Shown: one piece after another, positions 20,067 through 27,043 of the stretch
Position numbering within the stretch: the stretch's first letter is position 1
Layout: each line of letters starts with the position of its first letter
Translations under genes and position numbers: made by a program
NCBI GenBank assembly: GCA_947628525.1
Contig: CANRAE010000006.1
Coordinates: 1-32,363, forward strand
From: an uncultured Bacilli bacterium
Lineage (GTDB): Bacteria; Bacillota_I; Bacilli_A; RF39; UBA660
Reading direction: 5' to 3'
DNA length: 32,363 nucleotides
The notes under the pieces: generated by a model
The model's database searches: none
The model's input: the letters and a program-made list of their open reading frames with translations, nothing else
Told to the model about the DNA's origin: nothing

Positions 20067-20603
20067 TCAAGCACAACTTGCAGCTTGTTTATAGTTTGGT
20101 GTAACTGTTATTGTTTGTGATGCTGGTTTAGCAGTAACTCCTGATTTATATTCAACAGAAACTGTAAATGAGCCAGTTCCATTAGTAGTACCACTTTTAG
20201 CTTTAATACAAGTTCCACTACCTCCTGTTACTGTAAAATAATCATTACTTGTTGGACTTACAGAAAACGTTGGTACTGCTGCATGTAATGTACCAGCATT
20301 AACTGTATTAAATGTACAAGTTACTTTGTCTCCTGGTGAAATCATTGTTGCTGTAATAGTCCCCGTTGTATCCGTTGTTGTACCTTCTGTTGTTGGTGTA
20401 CATGTTGCACTTGATGGATGCGCAGAATCTTTAGCCGTTGTAGATGCACAACTACAACTTGATATATATATTGGCCCCCATGTAGAGGAAATTGTACCCG
20501 TTCCGTTTACTGTTAAATTTTGCGAAAATGCTGCATAGGCAACTCCTACGATGATTAACGTTACAGCTAAAACAGAAATCGTAAAACCTTTCATATTCTT
20601 CAT
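20067..20603 (-). CDS. Paralogue D: small secreted/anchored Thr/Ser-rich Cys-containing protein
   Basis: MKNMKGFTISVLAVTLIIVGVAYAAFSQNLTVNGTGTISSTWGPIYISSCSC...; SPGDKVTCTFNTVNAGTL; RBS aaggaga 5' of ATG. Confidence 0.9.
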   Translation of the reverse strand: MKNMKGFTISVLAVTLIIVGVAYAAFSQNLTVNGTGTISSTWGPIYISSCSCASTTAKDSAHPSSATCTPTTEGTTTDTTGTITATMISPGDKVTCTFNTVNAGTLHAAVPTFSVSPTSNDYFTVTGGSGTCIKAKSGTTNGTGSFTVSVEYKSGVTAKPASQTITVTPNYKQAASCA

Positions 20604-20623
20604 AATAAATCTCCTTTCCTAAA

Positions 20624-21139
20624 TTATGCTGCTTGTACCCAAGTCATTGTACATGTAAGTGTTTTGCTCGTTGTTGTAGTTGGTTGACTAGTTATGCTAG
20701 TTAAATATCCAATATTTACTGTCCACTCTTTCTTTCCTCCAACAGCAACTGCTGCATCAGAAGTAGTTGGTCCGCCACTTACACTACTACTAAATGGTGT
20801 TGCAAGAGCATCACCGCATGTGAAAGCTGTACCTACTTTAACAGCAAATCCACTATTATTAGTTGCTGTTATCTTACAAGCTACATTATCCGCTGGCTGA
20901 TGTAAAGTAGCACTAATAGTAATACTAAGCTTGTTAGAAGCGACTGAACAAGTTCCAGTCGGAACGGTTGCTCCTGAAAGGCCAGCTGTACCAGTACAAG
21001 TACATGCATATCCTACATCAATTCCAGCACCTGTTGCTGTAACGGTAACCTTTAAATTAGTACTAAAAGCCGCATATACTATTGCCATAACTGCTAAAGA
21101 TACAACAAGAACTGTCATAACAATTGTTTTTCTTTCCAT
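20624..21139 (-). CDS. Paralogue C: small secreted/anchored Thr/Ser-rich Cys-containing protein, first gene after the poly-G promoter
   Basis: MERKTIVMTVLVVSLAVMAIVYAAFSTNLKVTVTATGAGIDVGYACTCTGTAG...; signal/TM followed by YAAFS. Confidence 0.9.
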   Translation of the reverse strand: MERKTIVMTVLVVSLAVMAIVYAAFSTNLKVTVTATGAGIDVGYACTCTGTAGLSGATVPTGTCSVASNKLSITISATLHQPADNVACKITATNNSGFAVKVGTAFTCGDALATPFSSSVSGGPTTSDAAVAVGGKKEWTVNIGYLTSITSQPTTTTSKTLTCTMTWVQAA

Positions 21140-21174
21140 AATTTTATTTCATCCTTTCCTACCTTATATCAATA

Positions 21175-21204
21175 ATTATAGATCACCCCCCCCCCCTGTG
21201 TCAA
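21175..21204 (-). promoter_or_regulatory. Consensus promoter with an 11-G homopolymer in its 18-bp spacer (candidate phase-variable promoter)
   Basis: Minus strand TTGACA (21204-21199), CA-G11-TGATC spacer, TATAAT (21180-21175), 36 bp upstream of the ATG of paralogue C. Confidence 0.88.
21186..21196 (+). repeat. Homopolymeric C11 tract (G11 on the coding strand)
   Basis: Direct count: gatca-ccccccccccc-tgtg. Confidence 0.97.
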
Positions 21205-21316
21205 CGACATAGGGCTCTATTGGCACATTTTTGTCATAATTTTACGTATGTAAATTATTTATTTAATGCGATGTTTCTCTTTGCCAAATAGCTTTTAACT
21301 TCTCGTTTCTTTTAGC

Positions 21317-21344
21317 AAAAAAAAATAAGTGTAATACTTATTTT
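21317..21344 (-). terminator. Terminator separating the A-B and C-D units
   Basis: Minus strand AAAATAAGT-ATTAC-ACTTATTTT followed by TTTTT. Confidence 0.85.
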
Positions 21345-21354
21345 AGATAGAAAA

Positions 21355-21942
21355 TTATTGAGTAGCCTTAGTTGTAGTAGTAAAAGTACATGTACCAGCA
21401 GCAGTAGTTGCGGTAGAACTATATGTAAATTTGAAAGTAAAGATAGCATAATTACCATGAGTTACTGTTAATGTTCCCACTGTTACGCCTGATGCAGTTA
21501 TGGTAACTGGTGATGCAGGTACTTTGGTTCCAGCTGTTGTTCCTGTATATGGAGTACCTTGGGCAGTAGCTGTTACATTGGCACAAGCTGTTGACGTTGA
21601 TGATGTCGTATAAAGTTTAACGCCAGTCATAGCTACCTTAGCATCAAGCGTACCTGAATTTTTAACTCTTACATCACATGTGACAACATCGCCAGGTGAA
21701 GCCCACTTAATTGTTGTCGAAAAAGTAGTTGTTGTTTTAGAGACACTAGCAACAGTGGCTAAGCTAGAATCTTTACTTGTAACACTACAACTTGAATTAG
21801 TGGTATCTATTTCTACTTTCCATGTCGAGGCAATATTACCTGTACCGTTAACTGTTAAATTTTGGGAAAAAGCGGCATAAGATATTCCTAATAAACAAAC
21901 CATCCCTAAAAATACTACTAAAATTATTTTATTATTTTTCAT
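21355..21942 (-). CDS. Paralogue B: small secreted/anchored Thr/Ser-rich protein; start trimmed to MKNNKIILVV
   Basis: MKNNKIILVVFLGMVCLLGISYAAFSQNLTVNGTGNIASTWKVEIDTTNSSCSV...SPGDVVTCDVRVKNSGTLDAKVAMTGV. Confidence 0.9.
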   Translation of the reverse strand: MKNNKIILVVFLGMVCLLGISYAAFSQNLTVNGTGNIASTWKVEIDTTNSSCSVTSKDSSLATVASVSKTTTTFSTTIKWASPGDVVTCDVRVKNSGTLDAKVAMTGVKLYTTSSTSTACANVTATAQGTPYTGTTAGTKVPASPVTITASGVTVGTLTVTHGNYAIFTFKFTYSSTATTAAGTCTFTTTTKATQ

Positions 21943-21959
21943 CAACTCTTCACCTATCC

Positions 21960-22487
21960 TTAAATATCCTGTGTATATGGTAAAGTACAAGTAATTTCAG
22001 CACTAGTTGTTGTCGGTTGTTGTGTAATACTAGATGAATAAGTCACACCAATTGTCAATTCAGTGTCACCAGTTGCACCAGCAGCTAATTTAGACTTCTT
22101 CCATGAAACTGTATAATACATAGGTTTATCTAAACTAGTGCTACTTTCAGCATCAGTAATACCCCCTTTTATTGTACAATTTGGGCTGGTCGCATTGGGT
22201 TTAATTTTTAAGTTACCATCATTGATAACATTAAAACTGCAGGATGCTACGTTACCAGATAACTTTAAATCAGCAGTCATTGATGCTGTATTACTCTTGG
22301 TAGTTCCCGCTGGGGTACAAGTAGCATTGCCAGTTACACAAACACAACCAGTAATTTTAACGCTAAAATTACCTAATTGCTGGGTTGTTCCATTAATAGA
22401 AAAACTTTGTTGGAATGCTGCATACGCAATAGATATAACAAAAACCATAACACATAAAGAAAAAATTAACATCTTTTTTTTATTCAT
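21960..22487 (-). CDS. Paralogue A: small secreted/anchored Cys-containing protein
   Basis: MNKKKMLIFSLCVMVFVISIAYAAFQQSFSINGTTQQLGNFSVKITGCVCVTGNATCTPAGT...VASCSFNVINDGNLKIKP. Confidence 0.9.
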   Translation of the reverse strand: MNKKKMLIFSLCVMVFVISIAYAAFQQSFSINGTTQQLGNFSVKITGCVCVTGNATCTPAGTTKSNTASMTADLKLSGNVASCSFNVINDGNLKIKPNATSPNCTIKGGITDAESSTSLDKPMYYTVSWKKSKLAAGATGDTELTIGVTYSSSITQQPTTTSAEITCTLPYTQDI

Positions 22488-22518
22488 TATCTACACCCTC
22501 TTAATATCATTCAATTTA

Positions 22519-22547
22519 ATTATACTTCCCTTTTTTTATTCAGTCAA
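22519..22547 (-). promoter_or_regulatory. Promoter of the A-B unit
   Basis: Minus strand TTGACT (22547-22542)-N17-TATAAT (22524-22519); the -35 overlaps the mtaB stop codon region. Confidence 0.75.
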
Positions 22548-23820
22548 TTTTTTTTATCAAAATACCTATACAATATGGATATTCTATTTGTTCTATAACA
22601 ACCTTAACAAATTGATTAGATATTAATTTTTGATTAATCTTAACTTGTAAATAATTGGTTGTATGACCAATACTATAATCATCTGTTACTTTCTCTATAA
22701 GTACTTCAACTTCTCTATTTAAAAAACTATTCATATAATTTATCTCTAATTGCCTAGATAATTGTAATAAAGTCTTTGTACGTTCCTTTTTAATAATATC
22801 ATCCACTTGGGGCATAGCACTAGATTTAGTACCTTTTCTTTTAGAATATGGAAAGACATGTAATTTACTAAAACCAATATCTTTTATCTCTTGTAAACTT
22901 TGATTAAAAGCATCATCATCTTCATAAGGATGTCCTACAATTATATCCGTAGTAATAGATACATCTTTTTTTATTTCTTTAATGCGTTTTATTTTTTCTT
23001 TGAAATATTCCAAATTATATTTACGATTCATTACTTTTAATACTTTATCATTGGCAGCTTGAATAGGTATATGTAAATGATTTACAATTATATCGTTTTG
23101 ACTAATAACTTCTAAGATATCATCATTTAATTCGGTTACTTCGATCGACGATATACGTAATCTTTTTAAATCTTTTATTTTAACTAATTCTTTTAATAAA
23201 TGACATAAATTAGTATTAATATCTGTTCCATAATTACCAGTATGAATGCCAGTTAATACAATTTCATGAAAGCCATGCGATACAAGATCATTTACTTCTT
23301 TAATAACTGTATTAAAATCTTTTGATCGACATTTACCTCTTACATAGGGAATAATACAATAACTACAAAAATTTTCACATCCATCTTGAATTTTTACAAA
23401 AGCTCTCGTTCTTGATACAAAGTGATCAATATACATATCTTCGAATTTATTATCTAAATTATCGACTTTATTAATAGTTTTTTTATCTTGTAAATACTTT
23501 TGAATAATCGTTACAATTTTACTTTTATCCTTATTACCTAATATAATATCAATATCTTTTGGTAAATTACTAGGTTTTGCTTGAATATAACATCCCAAAG
23601 CTATAACAATAGCACTTGGATTACGTCTTTTAGCTTGGGATATCATTTTTCTACTTTTAACATCGCTAGCATTAGTTACGGTACAAGTATTAATTATATA
23701 TATATCACAAATATCTGTAAAATTACCAATTTCATAGTTATTCTTTTGTAATTCATTAATGATATATTCACTTTCATAGGTATTTACTTTACAACCTAAG
23801 GTACATATTCCAACTTTCAT
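22540..23820 (-). CDS. mtaB: tRNA (N6-L-threonylcarbamoyladenosine(37)-C2)-methylthiotransferase MtaB
   Basis: MKVGICTLGCKVNTYESEYI, CENFCSYCIIPYVRGKCRS radical SAM CxxxCxxC, LTGIHTGNYG. Confidence 0.95.
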   Translation of the reverse strand: MKVGICTLGCKVNTYESEYIINELQKNNYEIGNFTDICDIYIINTCTVTNASDVKSRKMISQAKRRNPSAIVIALGCYIQAKPSNLPKDIDIILGNKDKSKIVTIIQKYLQDKKTINKVDNLDNKFEDMYIDHFVSRTRAFVKIQDGCENFCSYCIIPYVRGKCRSKDFNTVIKEVNDLVSHGFHEIVLTGIHTGNYGTDINTNLCHLLKELVKIKDLKRLRISSIEVTELNDDILEVISQNDIIVNHLHIPIQAANDKVLKVMNRKYNLEYFKEKIKRIKEIKKDVSITTDIIVGHPYEDDDAFNQSLQEIKDIGFSKLHVFPYSKRKGTKSSAMPQVDDIIKKERTKTLLQLSRQLEINYMNSFLNREVEVLIEKVTDDYSIGHTTNYLQVKINQKLISNQFVKVVIEQIEYPYCIGILIKKID

Positions 23821-23877
23821 CCTACTACTCTCCTCAAAATAAAAAGCTATAATTATGTATTATAGCATATTTTTTAT

Positions 23878-24822
23878 TTATTCTAAATTTTTTCGCAATT
23901 CTTTTAAAGCATTTAAAAATTCATTAGTTTTTTTAAGCTCTTCATTAAGTTTATCTAAATTAGCAGTATTTTCTAATTCAATATTAGAAGATGCATAACC
24001 ATATACTGGTGATATGACCGGAGTTGTTTTAAAATCTTTATCTTCATATAAGTTAACTTTTTCTTGTAATGTTGGTACTTCTTCATTAATATTATCAATC
24101 GATTTATAGAGATCTTCTAATTCTTTAATAGAAATAGGTTCATTACCATCATCTTCATATTTAGCTATTTCTTCATCAGTTATAATTTGCTTTTTTTCTT
24201 CTAATTCACTGACACTAATAATGGCATTTTCTTCTTGATCACTTTCAAATTGGTCAACTTCTTCTTCCATACTTATACGATCATCATGGGTAGGTTCTAT
24301 ATTAACCAAAGGTGTATCAACACCATTTACTGGTGAATCTTCTGTTATATTATTATTTTCTTCTTTCTTTTCTAATTCTTTGGATTCTTCCGCTCCTTGC
24401 GATTCTGCATGGAGATCGTTATTTTCTATTAAATCTTCTTGTTCTATTTTAGCTAACTCTTCTTTTAAAGTTTGCAATTCTATTTGCGCTTTGGTTTTTT
24501 CCAATTCTTCGTTTTCTTCGACATATTTTATTTCATCAATCTCAGCTGTTTTTTCTAAATTTTTAGTTACTTTATCGACATCAATTTCTTCTAAAATTTT
24601 TTGATTAGCAGAAATACCTAATTCCCCTGTATCTTCGATATTAGATGGGTAATACACTTCATGATGCAAGTTATCTTCTTGATCGTTTAACTCTTCCTTG
24701 GCCTCTTTTTTAGCTTTTAAATCAATAAAAATGATACACAAAACCAAGATAAAAATTAAAACCATAAGACCTATGACAATTGTCAATTCATTATTTGCTA
24801 GAAATTCTATAAATTCTGTCAT
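23878..24822 (-). CDS. Single-TM, highly acidic coiled-coil-like membrane protein of unknown function
   Basis: N-terminal ELTIVIGLMVLIFILVLCIIFIDLKAKKEAKEE, then a long Glu-rich region and a TPVISPVYGYASS motif. Confidence 0.75.
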   Translation of the reverse strand: MTEFIEFLANNELTIVIGLMVLIFILVLCIIFIDLKAKKEAKEELNDQEDNLHHEVYYPSNIEDTGELGISANQKILEEIDVDKVTKNLEKTAEIDEIKYVEENEELEKTKAQIELQTLKEELAKIEQEDLIENNDLHAESQGAEESKELEKKEENNNITEDSPVNGVDTPLVNIEPTHDDRISMEEEVDQFESDQEENAIISVSELEEKKQIITDEEIAKYEDDGNEPISIKELEDLYKSIDNINEEVPTLQEKVNLYEDKDFKTTPVISPVYGYASSNIELENTANLDKLNEELKKTNEFLNALKELRKNLE

Positions 24823-24826
24823 TTTC

Positions 24827-25537
24827 TCACCCCATAAATATATAATTAATTATACTTAGAACAAAAGTTGATGCTGTTTCACACCTTAATACGCGGTTCC
24901 CAAATGATGCCATAATAAAATTGTTCTTCACTAAAATATCTTCTTCCGAAGGAGTAAATCCTCCTTCTGGTCCTATTACAAATAATATTTTATCACTTTG
25001 TTTAATGTTTGATAAGACTGTTTTAATACTTTTTGATATCTCATTGACACTACATAAAATTTTTATATCATAATCTTCTTTAATTAAATCAGCAATGGTA
25101 TGGATATCCATAATTTGCGGAATATCCGTACGTTTACATTGTTCGCTAGCTTCTTTAACTACTCTTTTCCAACGATCAATACGACTATCTTTTTTATGAT
25201 CTAACTTGACAACGCTTCTGGAAACATTAAGGGGAATAATTTCCTTAACTCCTAGTTCAGTACTTTTTTGTAAAATATAATCCATTTTCTTTTCTTGAAC
25301 AATACTTTGAGCAATAGTAACATGAAACTTTTCTTGTAAAGTATCTATTTTTTTTACTATTTTAGCACGGACATTATTACTTATTTCGATAATTTTAGCA
25401 ATAAATAATTCCTTATCATATACTATTTCAATTTCAGTATCAACTTTATAACGCATAACTGTTTTAATATGATAACTATCTTCATTAGATAAGATAAAAA
25501 GATCATTTTCTTTATTATTACAAAAATATCTTTGCAT
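24827..25537 (-). CDS. rsmE: 16S rRNA (uracil(1498)-N(3))-methyltransferase
   Basis: HVTIAQSIVQEKKMDYILQKSTELGVKEIIPL, FVIGPEGGFTPSEED, FGNRVLRCETASTFVLSIINY. Confidence 0.96.
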   Translation of the reverse strand: MQRYFCNNKENDLFILSNEDSYHIKTVMRYKVDTEIEIVYDKELFIAKIIEISNNVRAKIVKKIDTLQEKFHVTIAQSIVQEKKMDYILQKSTELGVKEIIPLNVSRSVVKLDHKKDSRIDRWKRVVKEASEQCKRTDIPQIMDIHTIADLIKEDYDIKILCSVNEISKSIKTVLSNIKQSDKILFVIGPEGGFTPSEEDILVKNNFIMASFGNRVLRCETASTFVLSIINYIFMG

Positions 25538-26409
25538 TACTCCTCCTTGTTAACAAATTCATAAACTTCATTAATTGTTTGATTAAAATCATCATAATTG
25601 ACATTAAACCAATGAACTGATAGTTGATTATTAAAAAAAGTATATTGTCGTTTAGCATAATGACGTGAATTTTTCTTAATTAAAGCAATAGCTTCATCTT
25701 TGGTAATTGTTCCATCAAAATATTGATACAATTCTTTATAACCAATACAAGTTTTAATCGCTTTACTATGAATATTTCTTTGATAAAAATCATAAGCCTC
25801 TTCAATTAAACCATCACAAACCATTTTGTCAACACGATCATCAATTCTCTTATATAATAAATCTCTATTAGTAGACAATCCTACTATCATAAAGTCATAA
25901 AGAGGTTTATTTCCTTCATTAGTATTAACTGTATTATTATATATTTGACTAAGTTTTCGTTCTAACCTAGGACGATTATTAACATGAATATTGCTATTAG
26001 GTACTTTTTCTTTTATTAAAGCCAGTAATTCGGTATTAGTAAATTGAGAAAAATCATATTTTTCTTTTTCTTTTGCAAACTTATAATCATAAAGAGCTGC
26101 TTTAATATAAAGTCCTGTCCCCCCTACTATAATTATATTTTTCTTTTGTAATGATATTTCTTGGATTTCCTTACGACAATCTTTTTGATAATCACAAACA
26201 GTATATAAGGTGTTAATATCAACAAAATCAATTAAATGATGAGGAATATTATCCATTTCTGTTTTTCTTACTTTAGCTGTGGCAATATTTAATTCTTTAT
26301 ATACTTGCATACTATCAGCATTTATTATTTCCGCATTCATTCTTTTAGCTAATTCGATTGATAACTTAGTTTTACCAACTCCTGTGGGTCCAACAATTAC
26401 TACTATCAC
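25537..26409 (-). CDS. miaA: tRNA dimethylallyltransferase; likely GTG start at 26409
   Basis: VIVGPTGVGKTKLSIELAKRMNAEIINADSMQVYKELNIATAKV; GGTGLYIKAALY; RBS ggaagtga just upstream of GTG. Confidence 0.95.
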   Translation of the reverse strand: MIVVIVGPTGVGKTKLSIELAKRMNAEIINADSMQVYKELNIATAKVRKTEMDNIPHHLIDFVDINTLYTVCDYQKDCRKEIQEISLQKKNIIIVGGTGLYIKAALYDYKFAKEKEKYDFSQFTNTELLALIKEKVPNSNIHVNNRPRLERKLSQIYNNTVNTNEGNKPLYDFMIVGLSTNRDLLYKRIDDRVDKMVCDGLIEEAYDFYQRNIHSKAIKTCIGYKELYQYFDGTITKDEAIALIKKNSRHYAKRQYTFFNNQLSVHWFNVNYDDFNQTINEVYEFVNKEE

Positions 26410-26413
26410 TATA

Positions 26414-26977
26414 TCACTTCCTTTTAGCACGATATGATAACAAATAAACTTTATAATCTTGATGAAGAGTTTCTTCATATTGATTAATATTATAACCAGC
26501 ATTAATTAATTGATTTTTTAATTGTTTATAATAAGTACATATTTCTTTATAAAAAGATTTATGTTTAGAAGAAGATATACCGATATTAAAACTACCTTGA
26601 TCTAATACTTGATTAATTCTAGATAAAGTATCATTATAATAACCATTACATATATAACAAAAAGAAGCTTTTTTAGAATTATTAACATTTGCTTCTGGTA
26701 CTTTAAATTCATTAGAGCAACGAATAATCATAGCATTATTTAAATAATTACTGACATTATATTCCTTAGTTAAAACAGATTCAACAATCACGTCATCAGT
26801 AGCTATACAATTACTATCAATAATAAGATCAGCAAATAACTTATTTCTAATATCTAATTCATTTAACCAATTACTATAATCATTATAATTAATAAAAAAT
26901 TTTTCTAATAAATAATCATAATAAATATTAGGGTTTTGATATGTTTCTTCTATAAAACGTTTAACACAATAATCCAT
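26414..26977 (-). CDS. Hypothetical protein; start trimmed to MDYCVKRFIEETY
   Basis: Open frame with RBS aaaggaa, placed between mutL and miaA in the same orientation; no family recognised. Confidence 0.65.
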   Translation of the reverse strand: MDYCVKRFIEETYQNPNIYYDYLLEKFFINYNDYSNWLNELDIRNKLFADLIIDSNCIATDDVIVESVLTKEYNVSNYLNNAMIIRCSNEFKVPEANVNNSKKASFCYICNGYYNDTLSRINQVLDQGSFNIGISSSKHKSFYKEICTYYKQLKNQLINAGYNINQYEETLHQDYKVYLLSYRAKRK

Positions 26978-27019
26978 AATATGCTCTTTCCTTTTATATG
27001 TTATACTAACACGGATCGA

Positions 27020-27042
27020 AAAAAAGTACAAGATAAGTACTT
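27020..27042 (-). terminator. Terminator after mutL
   Basis: Minus strand AAGTAC-TTATCTT-GTACTTTTTTT hairpin. Confidence 0.65.
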
Positions 27043-27043
27043 C

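Noticed and set aside
20067-20603. Type IV pilin interpretation of paralogue D ('MKNMKGFTISVLAV')
   Set aside because: The 'KGFT' start is reminiscent of prepilins but the conserved Glu at mature position 5 is missing, the other three paralogues lack the motif, and no pilus assembly genes are in the window.
21186-21196. Poly-C tract as an assembly artefact only
   Set aside because: It may vary in exact length because of sequencing error, but its exact placement between perfect -35 and -10 boxes argues that the tract is real. Length should still be verified in reads.
20326-21212. Plus-strand ORFs (20326-20538, 20694-20900, 20931-21212) opposite paralogues C and D
   Set aside because: Antisense shadows of Thr/Val/Ala-rich genes; no RBS and no family signature. 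The 20931-21212 frame even runs through the poly-C tract as PPPP.
20067-22487. CRISPR array or tandem DNA repeat explanation of the paralogue cluster
   Set aside because: The similarity is at protein level and diverged; no short regularly spaced identical repeats are present.
21680-22626. Plus-strand ORFs 21680-21880 and 22138-22626 opposite paralogues A and B and the end of mtaB
   Set aside because: Antisense shadows of well-supported minus-strand genes; no ribosome-binding site or recognisable domain.
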